In this document: positions 1 to 9,386 of the stretch, in pieces | Numbering within the stretch: the first letter of the stretch is position 1 | Layout: every line of letters begins with the position of its first letter | NCBI GenBank assembly: GCA_003279775.1 | Contig: QCGW01000003.1 | Location: 35,500-99,499, forward strand | DNA length: 64,000 nucleotides | Origin: Pelagibacteraceae bacterium AG-390-A23 | GTDB lineage: Bacteria > Pseudomonadota > Alphaproteobacteria > Pelagibacterales > Pelagibacteraceae | Reading direction: 5' to 3' | Made by a program: the position numbers and the translations under genes | Notes under the pieces: generated by a model | The model's input: the letters and a program-made list of their open reading frames with translations, nothing else | Told to the model about the DNA's origin: nothing | Database searches by the model: none

Positions 1-285
1 TAAATTTGGTACTGCTCCTGAGTAAGTAACATTTATTTCATTTTTAAAGTCAGTAATTATAAAATTAACTTCATTTGAACTTATGGAAATAGAGTTTTTT
101 TTAACCATTCCTCCAACTCTTATTTTGCTTTTATCTATTTCAGAAAGTGATTTTATTTCAGAAGGAGATTGAAAATATACAACATTTTCTTCTAATGATT
201 TTAAAATCAAAAATGTTGTTAAAATTAAAGTAATTAAGATTATTACTACAAACAAAAATCTTAATTTAACTTTTCGACCATACAT
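1..285 (-). CDS. ccmE: Cytochrome c maturation protein CcmE (partial, runs off the left edge)
   Basis: Reverse-strand reading from ATG at 285 gives [30 protein letters not shown]...VRVGGMV-like OB-fold start; directly upstream in the ccm operon with ccmD and ccmC. Confidence 0.85.
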   Translation of the reverse strand, partial: MYGRKVKLRFLFVVIILITLILTTFLILKSLEENVVYFQSPSEIKSLSEIDKSKIRVGGMVKKNSISISSNEVNFIITDFKNEINVTYSGAVPNL

Positions 286-295
286 GGTTTAAAAG

Positions 296-523
296 TTAAT
301 TATTTGTTACGTTTGCTAAAATTTCTTTATTTATTCTTTGTGATTTTGCAGAATTAGCTTGCTCAGTAGTAAGTAATCCAAATTTAGCAACAAATTTGTT
401 TTGTTCTTTAACAAATTGCATTTTAGTTACCAAATATAAACCTAGGAAACTTAATAAGGTAAAGCTAAAAGCAGATAACACGTACACTGCATATCCATTC
501 ATAAAAAGTAATTCATTTATCAT
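296..523 (-). CDS. ccmD: Heme exporter protein CcmD
   Basis: 75 aa, single TM, MNGYAVYVLSAFSFTLLSFLGLYL motif typical of CcmD; between ccmC and ccmE. Confidence 0.8.
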   Translation of the reverse strand: MINELLFMNGYAVYVLSAFSFTLLSFLGLYLVTKMQFVKEQNKFVAKFGLLTTEQANSAKSQRINKEILANVTNN

Positions 524-1227
524 AATCTATCTAAGCCTTTATTTTTAATTTTTATCAGTTCTGTATTATATTTCATTAAGAAAATTAACAATGAAAAAAG
601 AGCAAATGCCGCAGTCATTATCAATAATGGGTAAAGCATTGATGAATGGATTGAGCTTTTTGACAAAATATTAATCGATGCAGGTTGATGGAGTGTATTC
701 CACCAATCAACTGAGTACTTTATAATTGGAACATTAATAATTCCTAAAATAGTTATAAAAGTTGAAATCTTATAGACTTTTTCTTCCTTATCATAAATTC
801 TCCATACAATTAAATACATTGCATAGAACAAAGCTAATATTAGCATTGAAGTAATTCTTGCATCCCAAGCCCACCATGTTCCCCAAGTTGGTTTTCCCCA
901 AATTGATCCTGTAACTAAAGCTATAATATTAAAAACAAATCCTGAAGGAGCTAAACTTTTAGAGATTAAAAAAAAGTTTTTGTTTCTAAATACAAAACCA
1001 CAAATAGATAACAAAGTTATAGAAGAAAATATTCCAAGTGAAATCCAAGCGGCAGGAACATGAACATACATAATCCTAACTGCATCACTTTGTTTATAAT
1101 CTTCAGGCGATATAATTAATGCTTCAACTAAACCAACACTTAATACAACAATAAACAAAAATAAAACGTATTTAGGTGCTTTTGACGTGATTTTGAAAAT
1201 CTTGTTAGGTTCAAAAAGTTTAAACAT
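520..1227 (-). CDS. ccmC: Heme exporter permease CcmC
   Basis: VHVPAAWISLGIF and WGTWWAWDARITSMLILALFYAMYL tryptophan-rich motif; HQPASI segment. Confidence 0.95.
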   Translation of the reverse strand: MFKLFEPNKIFKITSKAPKYVLFLFIVVLSVGLVEALIISPEDYKQSDAVRIMYVHVPAAWISLGIFSSITLLSICGFVFRNKNFFLISKSLAPSGFVFNIIALVTGSIWGKPTWGTWWAWDARITSMLILALFYAMYLIVWRIYDKEEKVYKISTFITILGIINVPIIKYSVDWWNTLHQPASINILSKSSIHSSMLYPLLIMTAAFALFSLLIFLMKYNTELIKIKNKGLDRL

Positions 1228-1257
1228 ATTTTAATTTAGAATTTTTTTTGGTGATTT

Positions 1258-1339
1258 CTATTATGAAATAGTTTTCTGATCAAGAATGCAGAGGGGAGAT
1301 AATAAGATTGAAATTAACGTTTAACACTCTTGACCAGAA
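1258..1339 (-). other. Candidate structured RNA/5'UTR: 15-bp stem (1274-1288 / 1325-1339) plus a 5-bp hairpin (1258-1271)
   Basis: On the minus strand TTCTGGTCAAGAGTG pairs with CATTCTTGATCAGAA, 15/15 if two G-U wobbles are allowed; followed by CTATT-TCAT-AATAG. Confidence 0.45.
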
Positions 1340-1406
1340 GATACTAAAAATATAGCTAATTTGTATGGCCTAGATTTGAGCTAAATGTGGTTGAATGATG
1401 GTTGCC

Positions 1407-1727
1407 TTAATTAGAGAGCTTGAAATAACTAGATCCTTTTTTTCCTGAAAAAATCTCTTCAATTAAAGGGTGTTTTATTGGTTCATCAGAGTCATCCATC
1501 AGCAAATTTTGCTCAGAAACATAAGCTTCATAAGTTATCTCATCATTTTCTGCTAATAAGTGATAAAATGGTTGATCTTTTCTTGGTCTAACATTTTTTG
1601 GAATAGACTGATACCATTCTTCAGAATTATTAAACTCAAAATCAACATCATAAATCACACCTCTAAATTCAAAGTGTTTATGTTTTACAATGTCTCCAAT
1701 TGAAAATTTAGCTTTTTGAACTGGCAT
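1407..1727 (-). CDS. hspQ: Heat shock protein HspQ / YccV-like hemimethylated-DNA-binding domain
   Basis: AKFSIGDIVKHKHFEFRGVIYDVDFEF...QPFYHLLAEN...YVSEQNL motif. Confidence 0.9.
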   Translation of the reverse strand: MPVQKAKFSIGDIVKHKHFEFRGVIYDVDFEFNNSEEWYQSIPKNVRPRKDQPFYHLLAENDEITYEAYVSEQNLLMDDSDEPIKHPLIEEIFSGKKGSSYFKLSN

Positions 1728-1814
1728 TGTTCTTAGTATGGGTATTTAGAAATAAAAATCAATGCTAAAAATATAAATGTTTTGTGATGTGGCAAATATG
1801 TTAATATCTTTTAA

Positions 1815-2366
1815 GTGAATAAATCTTTTTTAAAATTTGTTACTGATTTCGGTCCTTTAGCAATATTTTTTTTCTATTATTACAATAGTGATAAAAATTT
1901 ATCTGTAGCAATACCTCCACTAATAGTTGCAACTTTAGTTGCATTAGCAGTAGTTTGGTTTTTTGAAAAAAAAATTCCTCCAATGCCTTTGGTAAGTGGA
2001 ATTTTAATTACTTTTTTTGGTGGATTAACAATCTACTTTAATGATCCTATATTTATTTACGTTAAACCAACTATCATTAACATTATGTTTGCTCTTGCGT
2101 TATTTTTTGGGAAATATTTTACCAATGAACCTATTCTTAAAAAAATTATGGGTAAATCTATTCCTCTAACTGATATTGGTTGGGAAATTCTTAATAAACG
2201 ATGGATGTATTTTTTCTTTGGTCTTGCTTTACTAAATGAAATTATTTGGAGAACTCAGACAGAAGAATTTTGGGTTAATTTTAAAGTATGGGGAATGCTT
2301 CCAATAACAATAATTTTTACAGGGTTTCAGGTACCATTAATTAATAAACATAAGATTGATGCGTAG
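1815..2366 (+). CDS. yciB: Inner-membrane septation protein A family (YciB)
   Basis: Multi-TM protein with FVTDFGPLAIFFFYYY and WMYFFFGLALLNEIIWR motifs; in frame from 1815 (GTG/ATG-type start). Confidence 0.9.
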   Translation: MNKSFLKFVTDFGPLAIFFFYYYNSDKNLSVAIPPLIVATLVALAVVWFFEKKIPPMPLVSGILITFFGGLTIYFNDPIFIYVKPTIINIMFALALFFGKYFTNEPILKKIMGKSIPLTDIGWEILNKRWMYFFFGLALLNEIIWRTQTEEFWVNFKVWGMLPITIIFTGFQVPLINKHKIDA

Positions 2367-2703
2367 TAATTTAAAATTAGTAGTAAATAATCCGCATAAT
2401 AAAATAGAAGAAAAACATTTTTTTGAAAAAGATGAGCTAAAAATTATATTAGACTTATATGCTAAGATGGTTTCTGAAGGTTCTTGGAAAGATTACGGTT
2501 TAAGTATTTCAAGTAAACAAGTGGGGTTTAGTGTTTTTAGAAATGCTACTGAAAATGCCCTTTATAAAATTTGCAAAAATTTTAGGCCTAAAAATAAAAG
2601 TCTTAAATATTTGATTACTGATACAAGTGGTAAAATACTAAAAAATTCTTACGATCTAAGAATTTTATTAAAAAATACCAACTGGAAGAAACTTCAAAAA
2701 TAA
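2356..2703 (+). CDS. DUF2794 domain-containing protein
   Basis: FFEKDELKIILDLYAKMVSEGSWKDYGLSISSKQVGFSVFRNATENALYKICK pattern. Confidence 0.8.
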   Translation: MMRSNLKLVVNNPHNKIEEKHFFEKDELKIILDLYAKMVSEGSWKDYGLSISSKQVGFSVFRNATENALYKICKNFRPKNKSLKYLITDTSGKILKNSYDLRILLKNTNWKKLQK

Positions 2704-2705
2704 AT

Positions 2706-3467
2706 TTATCTTCTTTGCCCAAATAATCTTAACAACATTATAAATAAATTAATAAAATCTAGATATAAAGTTAAAGCACCCATCACAGCTTTCTTGCCCA
2801 TTAACTCACCTGAGTCTGAAGCAACATACATATTTTTGATTTTTTGAGTGTCATAAGCTGTTAAACCAACAAATATTAAAACACCTAAAATTGAAATCAC
2901 AAAATACATCATAGAAGATTTCATAAAGATATTAACAATTGAAGCTATAATTATTCCAATTAGACCCATCATTAAAAAAGATCCAAACTTTGTAAGATCT
3001 CTTTTAGTTGTGTATCCATAAATACTCATCGCTCCAAATGTTGCAGATGTAATAAAGAAAACTCTAGTTACACTCATTCCAGTGTAAACTAATAATATTG
3101 AAGATAAAGATAGACCCATCAAAGCTGCAAAAACCCAAAACGTAGTTTGTGCTTTTGATGCACTCATCTTATTAATTCCAAAACTCATGTAAAAAACGAT
3201 ACCTAGAGGTGCTAACATTACAAGCCATTTAAGACCTGATAAATAAATTGCATTCCCCATCTGCGTTAGACCAACGATTGAACCTGCATCATTAGTAACA
3301 ACAGACATTTTAAATGTTAATAGTGCTACTATTCCAGTTAGCAATATACCTGTTGCCATGTAGTTATAAACTTTTAGCATGTAGGCTCTTAAGCCTTCAT
3401 CCATTACAGCAGCCGATTGTTGTGCTGCTTTTGCTCTATTTAGTATTCCGTTTTTATCAAATTCCAT
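2706..3467 (-). CDS. Bax inhibitor-1/YccA family membrane protein
   Basis: Seven-TM, LTAYDTQKIKNMY and LTLYLDFINLFIMLLRLFG C-terminal signature. Confidence 0.92.
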   Translation of the reverse strand: MEFDKNGILNRAKAAQQSAAVMDEGLRAYMLKVYNYMATGILLTGIVALLTFKMSVVTNDAGSIVGLTQMGNAIYLSGLKWLVMLAPLGIVFYMSFGINKMSASKAQTTFWVFAALMGLSLSSILLVYTGMSVTRVFFITSATFGAMSIYGYTTKRDLTKFGSFLMMGLIGIIIASIVNIFMKSSMMYFVISILGVLIFVGLTAYDTQKIKNMYVASDSGELMGKKAVMGALTLYLDFINLFIMLLRLFGQRR

Positions 3468-3546
3468 AATGAGTAATATATATATTCTTTTACTAATTAT
3501 TCAAGATACCTTAAAAGATTAACAAAAATTTAACTTAATATTTCTA

Positions 3547-4581
3547 ATGAATTACAAAAATTTAGGTAATACCAATATTAAAGTAAGTACAATTTGTCTC
3601 GGTACTATGACTTGGGGAGAGCAAAATACTGAACTTGAAGCATTTGAACAAATGGATTTTTCATTAGATCAAGGAGTAAACTTTTGGGACACTGCTGAAT
3701 TATATGCAGTACCACCAAGAAAGGAAACCTATGGTGATACAGAGGAAATTATTGGAAACTGGTTTGAAAAAACAAAAAAAAGAGACAAAGTCATTCTTGC
3801 AACAAAAGTTGCTGGTCCAGCAAGAGATTATTTAAGAAGTGGAGAAAATAGTTTTACAGGTCCAAACTTAGAAACTGCTTTAAATGACAGTCTTAAAAGA
3901 CTTAAAACTGATTATATAGATTTATATCAACTTCATTGGCCAGAAAGAAATGTAAATAATTTTGGAAGACTTGGTTATGTTCATAAGGAAAATGAATGGA
4001 ATAAATTTGAAGATGTTCTTGCAGAGTTAAATAAATATATTGATCAGGGAAAAATAAGATACGTTGGTTTATCAAATGAGACCCCTTGGGGAGTTTTAAA
4101 TTATCTTCAGTTATCCAAAAATAAAAAGTTGCCAAGAATGATGTCAATCCAAAATCCTTATAGTTTATTAAATAGATCTTACGAAGTTGGACTAGCTGAA
4201 GTTTCTATAAGAGAAAACATTGGCTGCTTAGCTTACTCTCCACTTGCAAGTGGATATTTAAGTGGAAAGTATAGAAATAAAAGTTTTCCTAAAGGATCAA
4301 GAATGGAGAGAGATTTCGATTTCTGGACAAGGTATAGAAAGCCAAATACTGAGGATGCCGTTGAACATTATTATAAAATTAGTGAAAAATTTGGTCTAGA
4401 TATGAGTCAGATGGCGATAAAATTTTGTGAAATCCAAGACTTTATGACTAGTGTAATAATTGGAGCAACTACAATGGAGCAGTTGAAAACAAATATAGAA
4501 AGTGTAAATGTAAACTTATCTGATGATGTCATTAAAGAAATTAACCACGTACAAACAATTTATCCAAATCCATGTCCATAA
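3547..4581 (+). CDS. Aldo/keto reductase (Tas-like)
   Basis: NFWDTAELYAVPPRKETYGDTEEIIGNW, YIDLYQLHWPER, SVIIGATTMEQL. Confidence 0.92.
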   Translation: MNYKNLGNTNIKVSTICLGTMTWGEQNTELEAFEQMDFSLDQGVNFWDTAELYAVPPRKETYGDTEEIIGNWFEKTKKRDKVILATKVAGPARDYLRSGENSFTGPNLETALNDSLKRLKTDYIDLYQLHWPERNVNNFGRLGYVHKENEWNKFEDVLAELNKYIDQGKIRYVGLSNETPWGVLNYLQLSKNKKLPRMMSIQNPYSLLNRSYEVGLAEVSIRENIGCLAYSPLASGYLSGKYRNKSFPKGSRMERDFDFWTRYRKPNTEDAVEHYYKISEKFGLDMSQMAIKFCEIQDFMTSVIIGATTMEQLKTNIESVNVNLSDDVIKEINHVQTIYPNPCP

Positions 4582-5084
4582 TTAAAAAAATTACAATATT
4601 GTTAGGAATATTTTTTATAAGTGGTGTTGCTCAAGTTTCAGCTCAGGAAATTAAAAAAATTGGTAAATATAAAGATTGGGAGGCAATGGTCGTTATGGAT
4701 GCTGACGGTAAAGTATGCTTTGCGCAATCTTTACCTATTTTGCAAGCACCCAAAACTAATAAAAGAGATGCAAAATTATTTGTAGCATTTAGACCAAACG
4801 ACAATATAAAAAATGAAGTAAGTGTTACCCCGGGTTATGAATTCAACAAAAATAATTCTGTAACAGCTGCTTCAGGGAAAAATAAATTTAAATTTGATAT
4901 TAAAGAACAAGGTTTTGCGTGGATTGCGGACAATAAAATCGAATTAAAAATGATCAAACAAATGAGAAAAGGATCTAGAATTATGATCACTGGATACAAT
5001 CAACAAGGTTCTCAAACAATTGATCATTACTCATTGCTAGGATTTACTAAAGCGTATAACGCTTCAAGAAAAGCTTGTAGTTAA
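4572..5084 (+). CDS. Invasion-associated locus B family protein, secreted
   Basis: Signal peptide, then KIGKYKDWEAMVV...GKVCFAQS...FRPNDNIKNEVSVTPGYEF...GFAWIADN. Confidence 0.75.
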   Translation: MSIIKKITILLGIFFISGVAQVSAQEIKKIGKYKDWEAMVVMDADGKVCFAQSLPILQAPKTNKRDAKLFVAFRPNDNIKNEVSVTPGYEFNKNNSVTAASGKNKFKFDIKEQGFAWIADNKIELKMIKQMRKGSRIMITGYNQQGSQTIDHYSLLGFTKAYNASRKACS

Positions 5085-5088
5085 TTCG

Positions 5089-6276
5089 ATGAAATCAAAA
5101 AAGAAAATTGTTCTAGCTTATTCTGGAGGGCTCGATACTTCTATAATTTTAAAATGGCTTCAAGAAAATTATGATGCAGATGTAATTTGTTATACAGCAG
5201 ATGTTGGACAAGAAATTGATAGAAAAAAAATTATTACCAATGCAAAAAAATTTGGTGTTAAAAATATAATTATTAAAGATTTAAAAGATATTTTTGTTAA
5301 GGATTATGTATATCCCATGATCAGAGGACACGCGATCTATGAGGGTGTTTATTTATTAGGGACATCAATAGCAAGACCTCTTATTGCAAAAGATCAAATA
5401 AGAGTAGCTAAAAAATTTAAAGCCTATGCAGTTTCACATGGAGCAACTGGTAAAGGCAATGACCAAGTTAGATTTGAATTAGGCTATCATTATTTTGGTC
5501 CTAAAATTAAAATTATAGCTCCGTGGAGAATTTGGAAACTAAAATCTAGAACAGACTTAATTAATTATGCAAAAAAACATAGCATAGCTATTCCTAAAGA
5601 TAAAAAAGGTGCACCTCCTTTTTCAGTGGATGATAATTTATTTCATACATCAACTGAAGGTAAGGTTTTAGAAAATCCAAAAAATTCTGCTCCAGAATTT
5701 ATTTTTCAACGAACAGTTTCTCCTGAAAAAGCACCTAACAAACCATCTTTTGTTACTATTAATTTTAAAAATGGTGATCCTTTTGGAATTAATGGAAAAA
5801 AATTATCTCCAGCTAAATTATTAATAAAGTTAAATGATCTAGCAGGCAAAAATGGAATTGGAAGAGTTGACTTAGTAGAGAATAGATTTTTAGGTATTAA
5901 ATCTAGAGGAGTGTATGAAACACCTGGTGGAACTCTTTTAATAAATGCTCATAGAGCAATTGAGTCTGTTACCTTAGACAAAGAAACTATGCATAAAAAA
6001 GATCAGATAATGTCTAGATATGCAGAGTTAATTTACAATGGTTATTGGTATTCAAAAGAAAGATTTAAACTTCAAAAAATTGTAGATTTAAAAAGAAGCA
6101 AAGTTAATGGCTCAGTTAAACTTAAATTGTATAAAGGAAATATTACAATTCAATCTAGAGTTACTAATAGCAGCGCTTACTCGATGAAAAAAGTCTCATT
6201 TGAAGAAAATAAGTCATTTAATAAATCTAACGTTGAAAGATTTATCAATTTTCACAAAAAAAAGCTTCGTGCATAG
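5089..6276 (+). CDS. argG: Argininosuccinate synthase
   Basis: VLAYSGGLDTSIILKWLQE ATP-pyrophosphatase motif, HGATGKGNDQVRFE. Confidence 0.98.
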   Translation: MKSKKKIVLAYSGGLDTSIILKWLQENYDADVICYTADVGQEIDRKKIITNAKKFGVKNIIIKDLKDIFVKDYVYPMIRGHAIYEGVYLLGTSIARPLIAKDQIRVAKKFKAYAVSHGATGKGNDQVRFELGYHYFGPKIKIIAPWRIWKLKSRTDLINYAKKHSIAIPKDKKGAPPFSVDDNLFHTSTEGKVLENPKNSAPEFIFQRTVSPEKAPNKPSFVTINFKNGDPFGINGKKLSPAKLLIKLNDLAGKNGIGRVDLVENRFLGIKSRGVYETPGGTLLINAHRAIESVTLDKETMHKKDQIMSRYAELIYNGYWYSKERFKLQKIVDLKRSKVNGSVKLKLYKGNITIQSRVTNSSAYSMKKVSFEENKSFNKSNVERFINFHKKKLRA

Positions 6277-6333
6277 GTAGGTTTAGGACAAATTGACATT
6301 TGTTTAAATTACCAAAAATTATATCTTCATTAT

Positions 6334-6792
6334 ATGGAATCAATAAAGAACTGGATGAAAGATGCTGCAAATATTTTATTTGACGATAGTAAAAATGATC
6401 TGCGTGCACTTCCAAAAACAGTTAGACTACAAATTTTATTAGTTCTAAGTTTTATTTGGACCACAGTTTTTAGTTTATATATATTTTCATACACAACTTT
6501 TGCATTTGGATGGGCTGGACTTTTTTTAGCTCATATTGGTTTAATATTTGCTGTTTACATGACGTTTAAACAATTTCATAAAGCAGAAGCAAAATCAGCT
6601 AGTGTTTTTCAAACAAAAAATTTTGATCCTTTTAAAATTATGGTCATCGTGTTTGTAATAGTATTTATATTTGTATTTTCAAAAGGAATTGAAGTTTTAA
6701 CTAGTCCAAATCCAAACTCTTATTCAATTCCTTATGATGGTCCCTTAAAATCTGCAATTGAAAAATGGCTACCATTTAGTAAAGATAAATAA
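6334..6792 (+). CDS. Hypothetical membrane protein
   Basis: 152 aa ORF with three predicted TM stretches; no family recognised. Confidence 0.6.
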   Translation: MESIKNWMKDAANILFDDSKNDLRALPKTVRLQILLVLSFIWTTVFSLYIFSYTTFAFGWAGLFLAHIGLIFAVYMTFKQFHKAEAKSASVFQTKNFDPFKIMVIVFVIVFIFVFSKGIEVLTSPNPNSYSIPYDGPLKSAIEKWLPFSKDK

Positions 6793-7172
6793 TGGACAAG
6801 ATAGCGAAAAACTTACAATTAGCTTTAATGGTTATTATCTTAATCAGTACGGTTATTGCTGTTGGTATTGAAATTAAAAACATGTTCACTAACCAATCAG
6901 TTACGCTAGCAGATTTGCTTTTAATGTTTCTATATTTAGAAGTTTTAGCAATGGTAAGAGTTTTTTGGAGCCAACAATCTATAAGTATTACCCTTCCACT
7001 TCTTATTGCAATTACCGCCCTTGCACGATTTATTATTTTGCAAGGTAAAGAAATGGACCCTACTGCACTTGTTTATGAAGCAGTTGCAATTTTATTAATC
7101 GCTGGAGCAATTGTTGTTTTAAGATTAAGACATAGTGACAAATTGGGTCTAAAGAAAAAAAAATCAAAATAA
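6792..7172 (+). CDS. PsiE-like (phosphate-starvation-inducible E family) membrane protein
   Basis: 126 aa, 4 TM, LYLEVLAMVRVFW...ARFIILQGKEMDPTALVYEAVAILLIAGAIVVLR. Confidence 0.65.
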   Translation: MDKIAKNLQLALMVIILISTVIAVGIEIKNMFTNQSVTLADLLLMFLYLEVLAMVRVFWSQQSISITLPLLIAITALARFIILQGKEMDPTALVYEAVAILLIAGAIVVLRLRHSDKLGLKKKKSK

Positions 7173-7178
7173 TTTTAA

Positions 7179-8318
7179 ATGATATTTGAAGCTTCAAGGG
7201 CTAAGGCCTTAAATCAATTAAATAATTTTGTTGAGAATAATCTTGGAGAATATTCAAAATTAAGAAATTTTGATTTTGGACCTGAAAAAAGATCTAATAT
7301 ATCTTGCTTATCACCATACATAACTCATGGAATAATTAATGAAAAAGAAGTCATTCAGAAAGCGCTGAGTAAATTTTCTTTTTCAAAAAATGAAAAGTTT
7401 ATTCAAGAAGTTCTATGGCGAACTTATTGGAAAGGTTGGTTAGAACTTAGACCAAATGTTTGGACTGATTATCTTATCCAATTAAATCAAATCAAAAACG
7501 AATTTAAAGATAATAAAGATTATATTGCAGCAATCGAAGGAAAAACAAAAGTAGATTGCTTTAATGAGTGGGTGAAAGAGCTTAAAGAAAACAATTATTT
7601 GCATAATCACACAAGAATGTGGTTTGCTAGTATTTGGATTTTTACTTTAGAATTGCCTTGGCAATTAGGTGCAGAATTTTTTATGCAACATCTTTATGAT
7701 GGGGATGCTGCATCAAACACTCTTGGATGGCGATGGGTTGTGGGTGTTCAAACTCAAGGAAAACATTACCTTGCAAGTGAATGGAATATTAAAAAATTCA
7801 CTAACAATAGATTTCAAAATATAAAATTAAATGAAAATGCTCCTCCAAAAGTATCTGAAAAATCTTATCAAATAATTACACAGGATTTCAATAACCCACA
7901 AAAGATTGAGAATAAGAATCTTTTAATTTTTGAAAATAATCTCTCGTTTGAAATCACTGACTTTAAGGAAAACAATTTCAAGAAAATTTATTTAGTTTCT
8001 AATAAAAATGAAAATAGAGCAATAAAACTAAGTGAAAAGTTAGTGAAATTTAAATCTCATTTAATAGAAGACCAAGTACAGAGATTAAAAAATCAATCTA
8101 TTGATTGTCAAATTATAGATATAAGTGAATTAACAAATATTGAAAATTATTACGGTTTGTATCCAACAGTAGGTGAAAATTTAGATTTTTTAAATTCTAA
8201 TAATTTAAAGATAGATTTTTTATATAGAAATCTTGATCAATTAGCTTGGCAATACTGTAATAAAGGATTTTTTAATTTTAAAAATTATATTCCCAAAATA
8301 GTTTCGACTTTTAACTAA
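7179..8318 (+). CDS. Photolyase/cryptochrome-like FAD-binding domain protein with the FAD domain at the N-terminus
   Basis: SCLSPYITHGIINEKEV, EVLWRTYWKGWLE, LHNHTRMWFASIWIFTLELPWQLGAEFFMQHLYDGDAASNTLGWRWVVGVQTQGKHYLAS; alpha/beta-like C-terminal part. Confidence 0.85.
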   Translation: MIFEASRAKALNQLNNFVENNLGEYSKLRNFDFGPEKRSNISCLSPYITHGIINEKEVIQKALSKFSFSKNEKFIQEVLWRTYWKGWLELRPNVWTDYLIQLNQIKNEFKDNKDYIAAIEGKTKVDCFNEWVKELKENNYLHNHTRMWFASIWIFTLELPWQLGAEFFMQHLYDGDAASNTLGWRWVVGVQTQGKHYLASEWNIKKFTNNRFQNIKLNENAPPKVSEKSYQIITQDFNNPQKIENKNLLIFENNLSFEITDFKENNFKKIYLVSNKNENRAIKLSEKLVKFKSHLIEDQVQRLKNQSIDCQIIDISELTNIENYYGLYPTVGENLDFLNSNNLKIDFLYRNLDQLAWQYCNKGFFNFKNYIPKIVSTFN

Positions 8319-8536
8319 AACCAACGAACCATCCCAATAATTCCAGCTGTTGCATAAAAAAATTGTAATAACAAAATTCCTTTATGACCACCTCTATAAG
8401 CCCAAATTCCAATTAAAATAGCTGATAAAAGCAATAGACAAAAACCAAAAAATTCTATTCCTATATTTAAAGCAACAAACAAAGAATATAATATTGCAGT
8501 TATAACCCCTGCCCATTCAAAGATTTTATTATTCAT
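8315..8536 (-). CDS. Small membrane protein
   Basis: 73 aa, two TM; overlaps the adjacent genes at both ends. Confidence 0.6.
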   Translation of the reverse strand: MNNKIFEWAGVITAILYSLFVALNIGIEFFGFCLLLLSAILIGIWAYRGGHKGILLLQFFYATAGIIGMVRWF

Positions 8537-9252
8537 AAAAGTTTTTTAAAATTATTATAAAGGATTGTAGAATAGTTATTCATATCTTTCATGTTATCTT
8601 TTGCAGATTGATCAAACCTTTCTAATGCACCATTGCCAAGCTGATCTTCCAAAGCTTTTTTGTATTCCGGTACACATCCCCACTCATTGACTGTGGTATC
8701 TTTTATTTCTATATGAAATTGAATTCCATAAGCATGGTTTTGATATTTAAAGATTTGATACTTGGTGATTGGGGAAGAAGCTAATAAAGTTATATCTTTA
8801 TTATTTTCAATACCTTGAACCTCATAAGAGTGCCATTGTAAACTTTTAATCGTATTAGGAAATTTTGAAAATAATTTATCTTCATCTTTTTCATTAGAGA
8901 AATTAATATCCATAATCCCTATTTCTGCTGGTTTGGATTTAACCACTTTTCCACCAACTACTTCTCCTAAAAGCTGACAACCTAAACAAAAACCTAAATA
9001 GGGTTTTTTTAAATTCACAACAAATTCTTTAATTGCTTTTTTTTCCTCTATTAACCAAGGATATTCTTGTTCCATATAGGTATCCATTGGACCTCCCATG
9101 CAAAACATTCCATCAAATTTACTTAAATCGTTTGGTATTTTTTCACCTTCATCTAACTCTATGGTAGTTAAGTTAAACCCATCAGCTAACATTAAATCTT
9201 TAATGTAACCTGGGTCTTCTATTTTAATATGCTGTAGTACTATTATATTCAC
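8533..9252 (-). CDS. Type 1 glutamine amidotransferase domain protein (GMP-synthase-like)
   Basis: YLGFCLGCQLLGEVVGG nucleophile elbow, YGIQFHIEI catalytic His/Glu. Confidence 0.9.
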   Translation of the reverse strand: MNIIVLQHIKIEDPGYIKDLMLADGFNLTTIELDEGEKIPNDLSKFDGMFCMGGPMDTYMEQEYPWLIEEKKAIKEFVVNLKKPYLGFCLGCQLLGEVVGGKVVKSKPAEIGIMDINFSNEKDEDKLFSKFPNTIKSLQWHSYEVQGIENNKDITLLASSPITKYQIFKYQNHAYGIQFHIEIKDTTVNEWGCVPEYKKALEDQLGNGALERFDQSAKDNMKDMNNYSTILYNNFKKLL

Positions 9253-9257
9253 TAATC

Positions 9258-9386
9258 TTAGCTTAGCTTAGAACACTTCTTGGAACAATATTTTACTCTA
9301 TCCCAATTTAACTTCCATTTTTTTCGCCAAGTAAATGGTCTTTTACAAACTGGACAAATTTTTGTTGGTAAATTTTCCTTTTTCAT
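9258..9386 (-). CDS. DUF2256 domain-containing small protein (absent from the supplied ORF track)
   Basis: My translation: [42 protein letters not shown]; CxxC...W..C...C pattern characteristic of DUF2256; next to a photolyase gene. Confidence 0.85.
   Translation of the reverse strand: MKKENLPTKICPVCKRPFTWRKKWKLNWDRVKYCSKKCSKLS

Noticed and set aside
3902-4147. Other short antisense or out-of-frame ORFs (e.g. 3902-4147, 9800-9985, 12166-12375, 13455-13658, 14033-14302, 20864-21088, 28642-28860, 45408-45692, 47920-48231, 52514-52828, 57473-57736, 62076-62276)
   Set aside because: All nested in strongly supported genes with no family signature.
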